Notes under the pieces: generated by a model | What the model was told of the DNA's origin: nothing | What the model saw: only the letters and a program-made list of their open reading frames with translations | The model's database searches: none | In this document: piece after piece, positions 1 through 7,055 of the stretch | Layout: the number at the start of each line of letters is the position of its first letter | Position numbering within the stretch: the stretch's first letter is position 1 | Position numbers and translations under genes: made by a program | NCBI GenBank assembly: GCA_017938625.1 | Contig: JAGBBD010000018.1 | Coordinates: 1 to 40,648 of the forward strand | Origin: Oscillospiraceae bacterium | GTDB taxonomy: Bacteria > Bacillota > Clostridia > Oscillospirales > Oscillospiraceae | DNA: 40,648 nt | Direction: 5' to 3'

Positions 1-34
1 AAAATGGGGGCCGGCGGCGCCGACGACATTTTAT

Positions 35-57
35 GCGGGCGACCAATGGTCGCCCGC
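35..57. terminator. Perfect GC-rich hairpin, possible terminator of an upstream gene
   Basis: Bases 35-44 and 48-57 form a perfect 10-bp GC-rich inverted repeat with a 3-base loop. No clear T-run follows on either strand, so an intrinsic terminator is only possible. An open frame from base 1 to the stop at 76-78 crosses the hairpin and could be the tail of an upstream gene, but the short piece cannot be judged. Such palindromes can also be dispersed intergenic repeats. Confidence 0.35.
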
Positions 58-87
58 TTACTCTGTATGCACGCATAAATCAAGAAA

Positions 88-140
88 AATTACTCAGTGT
101 TTGAGTAATTTCAACACATCTTCTTTTTATGTGCTACAAT
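88..140 (+). promoter_or_regulatory. Palindrome plus extended -10 upstream of the Cys-rich gene
   Basis: A perfect 9-bp inverted repeat with a 5-base spacer (arms 88-96 and 102-110, AATTACTCA and its complement) lies upstream of an extended -10 element, TGCTACAAT (132-140). No good -35 is present, which fits an extended -10 promoter. The palindrome would be centred about 48 bases upstream of the predicted start, where an activator or MarR/TetR-type regulator could bind. No regulator gene is adjacent, and the palindrome could instead be a weak terminator. Confidence 0.4.
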
Positions 141-168
141 CTGCGTATCAACAAGGAGGCGGCACATT

Positions 169-426
169 TTGGAACAAACAGTCTGTAAACAATGTAGGTT
201 TTTTATTCAGCACTATGTACTGACAAATGAAGGAAAACTGGCGGCTGCCTATTGTGGGCATTGCTTAAAAGCACATCTGAAATGCAGAAAACCGGACAGA
301 AAAAGTTGTGAGGAGTTTTTGCCCGGAGAGGAACAGAAAGCGCATTACGTGACCAGACAGTATCTGCGCAGGGCTTTGCTGCAGCGTGTGTTGGATATGG
401 AGCTGATGCCGGAGGAACTGCTGTAA
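169..426 (+). CDS. Small Cys-rich protein of unknown function (85 aa)
   Basis: I do not recognise this gene. It starts with TTG at 169, supported by a full AAGGAGG ribosome site at 153-159 and a 9-base spacer. Six cysteines lie in the first 50 residues, with two CxxC pairs (C6/C9 and C29/C32) followed by C39 and C47. This suggests a small zinc-binding or redox fold. The C-terminal third is charged and probably helical, with no cysteines. There is no signal peptide or membrane segment, so the product is probably cytosolic. It stands alone ahead of the transketolase genes, about 100 bases upstream, and I see no convincing separate promoter for those, so they could be co-transcribed. The strong ribosome site and clean end support a real gene; function is unknown. 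Confidence 0.7.
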   Translation: MEQTVCKQCRFFIQHYVLTNEGKLAAAYCGHCLKAHLKCRKPDRKSCEEFLPGEEQKAHYVTRQYLRRALLQRVLDMELMPEELL

Positions 427-527
427 TAGTTTTTTGCAGAAAATTATAAATAGGACTGGAAAAATTGCGCCGTATGCGGTATCATACTAAGTGGAAAACA
501 ATAAAAAGCAAAGGAAGGATTTTACTT

Positions 528-1370
528 ATGGATGCATCCAAGCGCAAACTCCTTGCACTGAATGCCGCCAAGGCTCGTCTGCTGGCTGTGCAGATGGTCC
601 ATGGCGCTGCCTCCGGCCATCCCGGCGGCTCTCTCAGCTGTCTGGACGTGCTGACCACTTTGTATTTTGACGTCATGAATGTGGACGTCAACGACCCCCG
701 TAAGGAGGACCGTGACCGTTTCGTCATGTCCAAGGGTCACTGCTCTCCCGCCGTCTATCCTGTGCTGGCTCTGAAGGGCTTCTTCCCTGTGGAAGACCTG
801 AAGATGTTCCGCCGTATCGACGGTCATATGTCCGGCCACGTGGAAATGAACCACGTCAAGGGCGTTGATATGTCCACCGGCTCTCTGGGCCAGGGCATCT
901 CCGTTGCTGTCGGCATGGCACTTGCCGGCAAGCAGAACAAGAAGGACTACCGTGTCTACTCCATCCTGGGCGACGGCGAGATCGCTGAAGGTCAGGTCTG
1001 GGAGGCATTCATGTCCGCTGCCAAGTACGGTCTGGACAACCTGTGCGCCTGCATCGACGTCAACGGTCTGCAGATCGACGGCCGCACCTGCGATGTTATG
1101 CCCTCCGAGCCTCTGGATAAGAAGCTGGAAGCTTTCGGCTGGCATGTGATCAAGGTCGATGGCCACAACTACGACGAGATCTCTGCTGCTTACGCAGAGG
1201 CTGCCGCCACCAAGGGCAAGCCCACCATGATCCTGGCAAAGACTGTCAAGGGCAAGGGCGTTTCCTTCATGGAAGACAATGCCGGCTGGCACGGCAAGGC
1301 CCCCAACGATGAGCAGATGGCTCAGGCAAAGGCCGAGCTGGAAGCAGCGATCAAGGAACTGGAGGGTTAA
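528..1370 (+). CDS. Transketolase, N-terminal (TPP pyrophosphate-binding) subunit
   Basis: This is the first half of a split transketolase (280 aa), which moves two-carbon ketol units between sugar phosphates in the non-oxidative pentose phosphate pathway. The ATG at 528 is preceded by AAGGAAGG at 511-518; an in-frame TTG at 465 has no ribosome site. The thiamine-diphosphate motif starts at GDGE (about residues 148-151) and runs to the downstream VNG. His31 in SGHPGG and His71 in SKGH are the usual substrate and cofactor histidines. The length matches the N-terminal subunit of the two-gene form common in Clostridia and archaea, so this is not a truncation. The C-terminal subunit gene follows after 3 bases, and the two products are expected to form a heterotetramer in the cytosol. 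Confidence 0.95.
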   Translation: MDASKRKLLALNAAKARLLAVQMVHGAASGHPGGSLSCLDVLTTLYFDVMNVDVNDPRKEDRDRFVMSKGHCSPAVYPVLALKGFFPVEDLKMFRRIDGHMSGHVEMNHVKGVDMSTGSLGQGISVAVGMALAGKQNKKDYRVYSILGDGEIAEGQVWEAFMSAAKYGLDNLCACIDVNGLQIDGRTCDVMPSEPLDKKLEAFGWHVIKVDGHNYDEISAAYAEAAATKGKPTMILAKTVKGKGVSFMEDNAGWHGKAPNDEQMAQAKAELEAAIKELEG

Positions 1371-1373
1371 ATC

Positions 1374-2321
1374 ATGGGTGAAAATATTGCAACTCGTGCC
1401 GCGTACGGCAAAGCGCTGGTAGAACTGGCTGAGAAGTACCCCGAACTGGTGGTCTTTGATGCTGACCTGGCAGGCGCCACCATGACCAATGGTTTCATGA
1501 AGGCTTATCCCGAGCGTTTCTTCGACATGGGCATCGCAGAGTGCAACATGGTCGGCGTTGCAGCCGGCATGGCTACCTGCGGCTTCAAGCCCTTTGTCAA
1601 CACCTTCGCCATGTTCGCTGCAGGCAGAGCATGGGAGCAGGTGCGCAACACCGTTTGCTATCCCGGCCTGAATGTGAAGGTCGTCGGCTCTCACGGCGGT
1701 CTGTCCGTCGGTGAAGACGGCGCTACCCATCAGTGCATCGAGGACTTCGCCATCATGCGTGCCATCCCCGGCATGACCGTTCTGTGCCCCTGTGACGGCA
1801 ACGAAATGCGTCTGGCTACCGAGGCTCTGCTGAACTACGACGGCCCTGCTTATATGCGTCTGGGCAGACTGGCTGTGGATACTGTCACCGATACCATCGA
1901 TGGCTACAAGTTCGAGATCGGCAAGGGCTGCACCCTGGTCGACGGCACCGATGTGACCATCATCGCTGTTGGTATGAATGTGCAGATGTCTCTGAAGGCT
2001 GCTGAGCTTCTGAAGGCAGAGGGCATTTCCGCCCGTGTCATCGACATGCACACCATCAAGCCTCTGGACACTGAGCTGGTGCTGAAGGCTGCCAAGGAGA
2101 CCGGCTGCATCGTCACCACCGAAGAAGCCAACGTTATGGGCGGTCTGGGCGCTGCTGTTTGTGAGTACCTGGCAGAAGCTTGCCCCGTTCCCGTTGTGCG
2201 TCATGGTGTCAACGACGAGTTCGGCCGTTCCGGCAAGGCTCCCGCCGTTCTGGAAGCTTACGGCATCACCGCCGAGAAGATCGCAGAATGTGCCAAGAAG
2301 GCTGTCAGCCTGAAGAAGTAA
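1374..2321 (+). CDS. Transketolase, C-terminal (pyrimidine-binding) subunit
   Basis: The second half of the split transketolase (315 aa) carries the pyrimidine-binding domain and the C-terminal domain. The ATG at 1374 lies 3 bases after the upstream stop, and its ribosome site GGAGG overlaps the end of that gene, so translation is probably coupled. The glutamate that activates the thiamine ring is Glu56 in MGIAECN. The expected conserved pieces follow: an AMFAAGRAWEQ-type stretch, SHGGLSVGEDGATHQ, and a C-terminal domain with ARVIDMHTIKPLD. Length and order match the family. Codon use is strongly biased, as in the upstream subunit and groEL, suggesting high expression. The pair ends at a strong bidirectional hairpin at 2333-2369. 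Confidence 0.95.
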   Translation: MGENIATRAAYGKALVELAEKYPELVVFDADLAGATMTNGFMKAYPERFFDMGIAECNMVGVAAGMATCGFKPFVNTFAMFAAGRAWEQVRNTVCYPGLNVKVVGSHGGLSVGEDGATHQCIEDFAIMRAIPGMTVLCPCDGNEMRLATEALLNYDGPAYMRLGRLAVDTVTDTIDGYKFEIGKGCTLVDGTDVTIIAVGMNVQMSLKAAELLKAEGISARVIDMHTIKPLDTELVLKAAKETGCIVTTEEANVMGGLGAAVCEYLAEACPVPVVRHGVNDEFGRSGKAPAVLEAYGITAEKIAECAKKAVSLKK

Positions 2322-2332
2322 ACAGAGTATTT

Positions 2333-2369
2333 AAAAAACCGTGCAGGAAGTTTTCCTGCACGGTTTTTT
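2333..2369. terminator. Bidirectional intrinsic terminator, first hairpin of the repeat array
   Basis: A perfect 17-bp stem (2333-2349 with 2353-2369) with a 3-base loop has six A at its left foot and six T at its right foot, so it can terminate on either strand. It ends the transketolase operon. The same hairpin recurs at about 2603 and 2866 as the leading element of each repeat unit. Confidence 0.9.
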
Positions 2370-2602
2370 GACTGTCGAGAAACTTTGCGATGCGGAAAAA
2401 CAAAGCCTCGCAGAGTTCCGCCACCGCAGTGGCGGAAAAAAGTGACAATCATATTTTCCGGGGACATGCGCCTCGGAAAATTTTCTTCTATCGTGCAAGT
2501 GTGCGACTGAAAGGCGTGCGCGCAGCACGATGCGAGTTTCTTTTCAAAAAATATCGCTGATATTTTTTGAGTTTGCCGAAAATACTTTTCGGCAAGCAGA
2601 AG
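2339..2602. repeat. Tandem hairpin-rich repeat, unit 1 (264 bp)
   Basis: This is the first full unit of a direct repeat. It is built almost wholly from inverted repeats: the leading terminator-like hairpin; a 9-bp stem at 2416-2424/2429-2437; 7-bp arms 2454-2460/2474-2480; arms 2490-2496/2525-2531; an 11-bp stem 2545-2555/2559-2569; and a 10-bp stem 2573-2582/2586-2595. It is not coding in any convincing sense: the open minus-strand frames through it have no ribosome site and simply read the repeat. It is either a dispersed intergenic element duplicated in place or a structured RNA. Confidence 0.9.
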
Positions 2603-2865
2603 CCGTGCAGGAAGTTTTCCTGCACGGTTTTTTGACTGTTGAGAAACTTTGCGATGCGGAAAACAAAGCCTCGCAGAGTTCCGCCACCGCAGTGGCGGAA
2701 AAAAGTGAAAATCAAATTTTCCGGGGATATGCGCCTCGGAAAATTTTCTTCTATCGTGCAAGTGTGCGACTGAAAGGCGTGCGCGCAGCACGATGCGAGT
2801 TTCTTTTCAAAAAATATCGCTGATATTTTTTGAGCTTGCCGAAAATACTTTTTGGCAAGCAGAAG
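2603..2865. repeat. Tandem hairpin-rich repeat, unit 2 (263 bp)
   Basis: This second unit is nearly identical to unit 1 and one A shorter. Several of the few differences keep base pairing. In the last hairpin, a T-G wobble becomes C-G, and a C-to-T change in the other arm leaves a G-T wobble. The pair closing the leading hairpin changes from A-T to G-T. Confidence 0.9.
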
Positions 2866-2898
2866 CCGTGCAGGAAGTTTTCCTGCACGGCTTTTTTT
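2866..2898. repeat. Tandem repeat, unit 3 (leading hairpin only)
   Basis: Only the leading hairpin of the unit is present here, followed by seven T. The closing pair is now G-C (2865 with 2891), completing the series A-T, G-T, G-C over the three copies. The hairpin plus T-run is itself a good terminator and insulates the VanW promoter just downstream. Confidence 0.85.
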
Positions 2899-2916
2899 AA
2901 CATTCTTACCGCCGAC

Positions 2917-2945
2917 TTGCAAAAAGGAAGAAAATAGCGTATGAT
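2917..2945 (+). promoter_or_regulatory. Sigma-70-type promoter of the VanW gene
   Basis: TTGCAA (2917-2922) and TATGAT (2940-2945) are separated by 17 bases, a good housekeeping promoter about 45 bases upstream of the VanW start codon. Confidence 0.75.
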
Positions 2946-2989
2946 ATGAAATACGAGAGGGAAGTACGCACTCGAAAAGAGGTACATAC

Positions 2990-4744
2990 ATGGCAAAAGG
3001 AAAATTTGAAAAAGGAAAGGCATCTGCCGCGACCAAGGCAGTGGCACGATCCGGCGCACAAGGGAAAAAACGCGCATGGATCATTGCCGCCATTTCCGGC
3101 GGTACCGTTTTAGCGCTGTTTCTGACGGTGCTCATCTGGGGCGCTGTGCTCAATGGCGGAAAGAAGATCTATCCCAATGTCCGCGTAGCAGGTGTGGAAG
3201 TGGGCGGCATGACCTTGTCCGCTGCCACCGGTGAGGTGGAGGGTGTTCTGGAAGAGGCATACGATCAGACCTTGGAAGTCCGTCTGCCGGACAGAACGCT
3301 GCAGTTTGCGCCCGATGATGTGAATGTGTCCATCGATGTGGGCGAGGCTGTGGAGAAAGCCATGGGCTATGGACGTGGCAAGGGCGCTCTGCGTGCATGG
3401 GCAAACTGGCTGGCTGCTGCGTTCAAGGAGCATGATATTGAACTGGAGCTGGCGCTGGAGCTGGACAGGGAGCACATTGAGGATGTGGCTGCCGTGACGG
3501 CGAAGGACGTGTTCACCAAGCCTCAGAACACCAAGACCGAGGTGGAAGAGGACAGGATCGTTCTCACCAAGGGCGCCCACGGTGTGACGCTGGATGAAGA
3601 AGGTTTGGTGGCAGCTGTCTGCACCGCCTTTGAGACCTGTGATTTTACCCCCATTGACTGGGAGTACGAGCACACACCTTATGTGGAGGCAGATCTGGAG
3701 GCACTTTACGAATCCATATCCCAGCAGACCAAGGATGCCTATTATGACGAGGAAAACCATGTGATCGTGGAAGAAGTGATCGGTCATGGCTTTGACTATG
3801 TGGCACAGGGAGCCAAGCTGGCTGCCGCAGAAGCTGGCAAAAAGCTGACCATCATGCTGGAGGAGATCCTGCCGGAGGTGACGGCGGAGCAGCTCAATGC
3901 CGAGATGTTCGGTGAAAAGCTGGAGAGCCGTTCCAGCCCTTACGTCAACAATGCCAACCGCACGGAAAATCTGCGCATCGCCTGTGAGAGCATCAACGGC
4001 ATGATCATCAATCCCGGCGAGGTGTTCTCTTTCAACACGGCAGTAGGGGAGCGCACGGAAGAGCGCGGCTTCAAGCCTGCCACCATCTATGGCGGCGAGG
4101 GCGAGAGCGTGGATGGCATTGGCGGCGGCATCTGTCAGGTGGCGTCCACCATCTACTATACCACCTTGTATATGGACCTTGAGCAGGTCATGCGCGAGCC
4201 TCATATGTATCAGGTCACCTATGTGCCCAGCGGCATGGATGCCACCGTTTACTGGGACAGCGGTCTTGACTACAAGTTCCGCAACAACCGGGAAAACCCC
4301 ATCAAGATTCAGGCAAATGTGGACGGCGGTCATGTGAACATCACCTTCTGGGGTGTCAAGGAAAACGACAATTATGTGGAAATGACATACAAGGTGTTGG
4401 AGACCTTTACCTCTGAGGATGAAGAGGAAGTAGATGAAACCAAGGAACCCGGCTTCCGCGAGCTGAAGCAGACTGCATATGTGGGCGCCAAGGTGGAAGC
4501 TTATCAGAAGGTCTTTGACGGTGATGGGAAGCTTATCAAGGAAAACACCATCAAGAGCACCTATAAGTCAAGACCCAATATCTACATTGTAGGCCCCACG
4601 GAGGAAGAAGAGGAACTGCCCGACCCCAACGATCCCAGTTTTGATCCGGATGATCCCAACTTTGACCCGGACGATCCCTTCGGCTCTTACGATCCGGAGG
4701 ATGACGATCTGCCCTGGCCCGGTGAGGATGAATTCTGGCCATAA
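2990..4744 (+). CDS. VanW family cell-surface protein with peptidoglycan-binding-4 and G5-like domains
   Basis: This membrane-anchored, cell-envelope protein (584 aa) starts at ATG 2990 behind AGAGG. A basic N-terminus is followed by one membrane segment at about residues 29-53, so most of the protein lies outside. A PG_binding_4-type region follows, then the VanW domain at about residues 315-450, with the typical INPGEVFSFN, GGGICQVAST and NNRENPI motifs. Next is a G5-like segment and an acidic, proline-rich tail with repeated DPDDP motifs. VanW proteins are widespread in Clostridia; vanW lies in some vancomycin-resistance clusters, but its biochemical role is unknown, and no van genes are nearby. 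The gene is monocistronic, with its own promoter and a terminator. Confidence 0.92.
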   Translation: MAKGKFEKGKASAATKAVARSGAQGKKRAWIIAAISGGTVLALFLTVLIWGAVLNGGKKIYPNVRVAGVEVGGMTLSAATGEVEGVLEEAYDQTLEVRLPDRTLQFAPDDVNVSIDVGEAVEKAMGYGRGKGALRAWANWLAAAFKEHDIELELALELDREHIEDVAAVTAKDVFTKPQNTKTEVEEDRIVLTKGAHGVTLDEEGLVAAVCTAFETCDFTPIDWEYEHTPYVEADLEALYESISQQTKDAYYDEENHVIVEEVIGHGFDYVAQGAKLAAAEAGKKLTIMLEEILPEVTAEQLNAEMFGEKLESRSSPYVNNANRTENLRIACESINGMIINPGEVFSFNTAVGERTEERGFKPATIYGGEGESVDGIGGGICQVASTIYYTTLYMDLEQVMREPHMYQVTYVPSGMDATVYWDSGLDYKFRNNRENPIKIQANVDGGHVNITFWGVKENDNYVEMTYKVLETFTSEDEEEVDETKEPGFRELKQTAYVGAKVEAYQKVFDGDGKLIKENTIKSTYKSRPNIYIVGPTEEEEELPDPNDPSFDPDDPNFDPDDPFGSYDPEDDDLPWPGEDEFWP

Positions 4745-4748
4745 TCAG

Positions 4749-4783
4749 AAAAGGACAAGTTTCTGTCGAAACTTGTCCTTTTT
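4749..4783. terminator. Bidirectional terminator between the VanW and glutamine synthetase genes
   Basis: A perfect 15-bp stem (4749-4763 with 4768-4782), a 4-base loop, A4 on the left and T5 on the right serve both converging genes. Confidence 0.9.
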
Positions 4784-4795
4784 CATATGTGTCTG

Positions 4796-6886
4796 TTATA
4801 CGCCAAAGAGCAGATCCACATAAGTGGGGAAGGGCCAGAAGTCGGCTGCAACCAAGGTTTCCAAGTGGTCAATGATGGCGCGGGTCTTTTCCATCTGCAC
4901 GAAGACCACATCGTGGAAGTAGCGAAGTCTTGCTTCACCCACGGCATCGGCAGGAATGGTGTTGACCGCAGTCTTCAGATCTGTGCAGGCATCCAGAAGC
5001 TCTGCGTTGAGATGGCAGATGCTCTCAGCCAAAGCCTCCTCTACGCGGCAGGAGATGTCGGGCAGGGCTTTGCGCTTGTCGTTGATGGTGGCGCACAGCT
5101 TTGCCGAGTAGTGGCTGGCTGCATTGAGGATATGGTGCTGGATCATGTCGATCAAGGTGTTGGCTTCAATGTTGACCACCTTGCAGTAGCTCTCCATATG
5201 GATCTCATGACGGGCGCGCATTTCGCTTTCCGTGTAAACGCCGTGCTTGGTAAACAGCTCGATGTTTTTAGGCAGCATGTAGGTAGGCAGCGCCTCTGCA
5301 CAGTTGGGCAGATTGGCAAGACCGCGGCGCTTGGCTTCTTGCACCCAGCTTTCATCGTAGCCGTTGCCGTCAAAAATGATGCGCTTGTGATCGGTCAGCG
5401 CCTGCCGGATCAGCTCATGCAGGTCGTGCTGGAAGTCTGTAGAGCCTTCCAGCCGGTCAGCAAACCAGCACAGAGCCTCCGCCATAATGGTGTTGAGCAC
5501 CACGTTGTGGCCGGAAACAGACTGGTTGGAGCCGGGCATACGGAATTCAAATTTGTTGCCGGTGAAGGCAAGGGGCGATGTACGGTTGCGGTCGGTGGTG
5601 TCCTGCGGGATGGTGGGCAGGATATCCACACCGATGCGCAAAGAACGCTTGCTGACTTCCACATAGTCGATGCCTTCGGTGATGGCATGGATGATGTCGT
5701 CCAGCTCCTTGCCAAGGTAAATGGAAATAATGGCAGGGGGCGCTTCGTTGCCGCCGAGGCGATGATCGTTGCCTGCAGTAGCGGTGGAGGTGCGCAGCAG
5801 CTCCTGATAATCGTCCACACCCTTGATAAAGGCAGCAAGGAACAGCAGGAACTGGGCGTTCTGGCTGGGGGTCTTGCCGGGAGAGAACAGGTTTTTGCCT
5901 GTATCGGTCGCCAGAGACCAGTTGTTGTGCTTGCCGGAGCCGTTGACACCGGCAAAGGGTTTCTCATGGAGCAGGCACACCAGATCGTGACGGGACGCAA
6001 CACGCTTCATAATGTCCATGGTCAGCTGGTTGTGGTCACAGGCGATATTGGACTCGGTATATACCGGTGCCATTTCGTGCTGCGCAGGTGCGGCTTCGTT
6101 GTGCTTGGTCTTGGAGCAGACACCGAGGCTCCACAGCTCTTCGTCCAGATCCTTCATGTAGGCAGCCACACGGGGCTTAATGACACCGAAATAGTGGTCA
6201 TCCAGCTCCTGCCCCTTGGGGGGCTTGGCACCAAACAGCGTTCTGCCGCACAAACGCAGATCCTCTCTGCGGTCATAGAGGGCTTTGTCTACCAAAAAGT
6301 ATTCCTGTTCGGGGCCTACATTGGAAATGACCTTAGTGGTCTGGGTGTCACCGAACAGACGCAGTACGCGCAGCGCCTGCTTGCCCACAGCATCCAGAGA
6401 GCGGAGCAGGGGCGTTTTCTTGTCCAGCGCTTCGCCGGAGTAGGAACAGAACACCGTGGGGATGCACAGGCTGCCGTCTTTGATGAAGGCAAATGCTGTG
6501 GGATCCCATGCAGTGTAGCCTCGTGCCTCAAAAGTGGCACGCAGACCGCCGGAGGGGAAGGAAGAGGCGTCCGGCTCACCGCGGACAAGCTCCTTACCGG
6601 AGAAGTCCATCATGACCTTGCCGTGACCGCAGGGGCTGACAAAGCTGTCATGCTTTTCTGCGGAAAGACCGGTCATGGGCTGGAACCAGTGGGTGAAGTG
6701 GGTCGCGCCGTGCTCCAATGCCCAGGTCTTCATACCCTCGGCAATGTCGTTGGCAGTGTCCAGCTGCAGAGCCGTGCCATCAGCAAGGCATTTTTTCCAT
6801 GCTGCCAGCGCAGAGGATGAAATATATTTTTCCATGGCGTCTTCATTGAAGACCATGGAGCCAAAGTAATTGGGAAGCTGCTTCAT
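4796..6886 (-). CDS. glnN: Glutamine synthetase type III
   Basis: This enzyme makes glutamine from glutamate, ammonia and ATP in the cytosol. It is about 696 aa, the usual length for the large type III enzymes of Bacteroidetes and Clostridia, well above the ~450 aa of type I. The start is ATG 6886, with AAGGAG 8 bases upstream; an earlier in-frame TTG is too close to that site. Type III landmarks are clear: an N-terminal domain beginning with NYFGSMVF, then NEAAPAQHEMAP, the NGSGKHNNWS loop, GNEAPPAIIS and the RTSPLAFTGNKFEFRMPGS block that builds the ATP and glutamate sites. A long helical C-terminal region follows. The gene is alone, divergent from the Na/Pi gene, and ends at the shared hairpin. 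No PII or GlnR gene is in view. Confidence 0.96.
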   Translation of the reverse strand: MKQLPNYFGSMVFNEDAMEKYISSSALAAWKKCLADGTALQLDTANDIAEGMKTWALEHGATHFTHWFQPMTGLSAEKHDSFVSPCGHGKVMMDFSGKELVRGEPDASSFPSGGLRATFEARGYTAWDPTAFAFIKDGSLCIPTVFCSYSGEALDKKTPLLRSLDAVGKQALRVLRLFGDTQTTKVISNVGPEQEYFLVDKALYDRREDLRLCGRTLFGAKPPKGQELDDHYFGVIKPRVAAYMKDLDEELWSLGVCSKTKHNEAAPAQHEMAPVYTESNIACDHNQLTMDIMKRVASRHDLVCLLHEKPFAGVNGSGKHNNWSLATDTGKNLFSPGKTPSQNAQFLLFLAAFIKGVDDYQELLRTSTATAGNDHRLGGNEAPPAIISIYLGKELDDIIHAITEGIDYVEVSKRSLRIGVDILPTIPQDTTDRNRTSPLAFTGNKFEFRMPGSNQSVSGHNVVLNTIMAEALCWFADRLEGSTDFQHDLHELIRQALTDHKRIIFDGNGYDESWVQEAKRRGLANLPNCAEALPTYMLPKNIELFTKHGVYTESEMRARHEIHMESYCKVVNIEANTLIDMIQHHILNAASHYSAKLCATINDKRKALPDISCRVEEALAESICHLNAELLDACTDLKTAVNTIPADAVGEARLRYFHDVVFVQMEKTRAIIDHLETLVAADFWPFPTYVDLLFGV

Positions 6887-6927
6887 GTGCAAGACTCCTT
6901 GTTTCGAGTAAATTCTGCTATGGAGAT

Positions 6928-6956
6928 ACTATATAATAATTGCCCTCAAAATGCAA
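6928..6956 (-). promoter_or_regulatory. Promoter of the glutamine synthetase gene
   Basis: On the reverse strand, TTGCAT (6956-6951) and TATAGT (6933-6928) are 17 bases apart, about 40 bases upstream of the start codon. Confidence 0.65.
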
Positions 6957-6965
6957 TTATTTTTC

Positions 6966-6994
6966 TTGCGAAGGCCCTGCTCATGTGGTATGCT
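6966..6994 (+). promoter_or_regulatory. Promoter of the Na/Pi cotransporter gene
   Basis: TTGCGA (6966-6971) and TATGCT (6989-6994) are 17 bases apart, giving a leader of about 55 bases. It lies back to back with the glutamine synthetase promoter. Confidence 0.65.
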
Positions 6995-7055
6995 AAAATA
7001 GAGGAAATGGGGCGCTGCCCCAAGATGCTACATTAAAAGAACAGGAGTAAAAGAG

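Noticed and set aside
522-2204. 560-aa reverse frame across the transketolase genes
   Set aside because: Shadow caused by strong codon bias; it spans two real genes and has no start signal.
2339-2898. CRISPR array or integron cassette array
   Set aside because: The repeated unit is ~264 bp with no unique spacers, and there are no cas or integrase genes.
2258-3153. Reverse-strand open frames of 177 and 221 aa through the hairpin repeats
   Set aside because: They repeat the same ~88 residues because the DNA repeats, run into neighbouring genes and have no ribosome site. The DNA is better explained by hairpins than by protein.
2990-4744. Vancomycin resistance locus because of VanW
   Set aside because: No vanH, vanA/B, vanX or VanRS genes are present, and VanW proteins are common in Clostridia without resistance.
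4787-6820. 677-aa forward frame opposite glutamine synthetase
   Set aside because: Shadow frame; the reverse frame has all type III glutamine synthetase motifs and a proper start.
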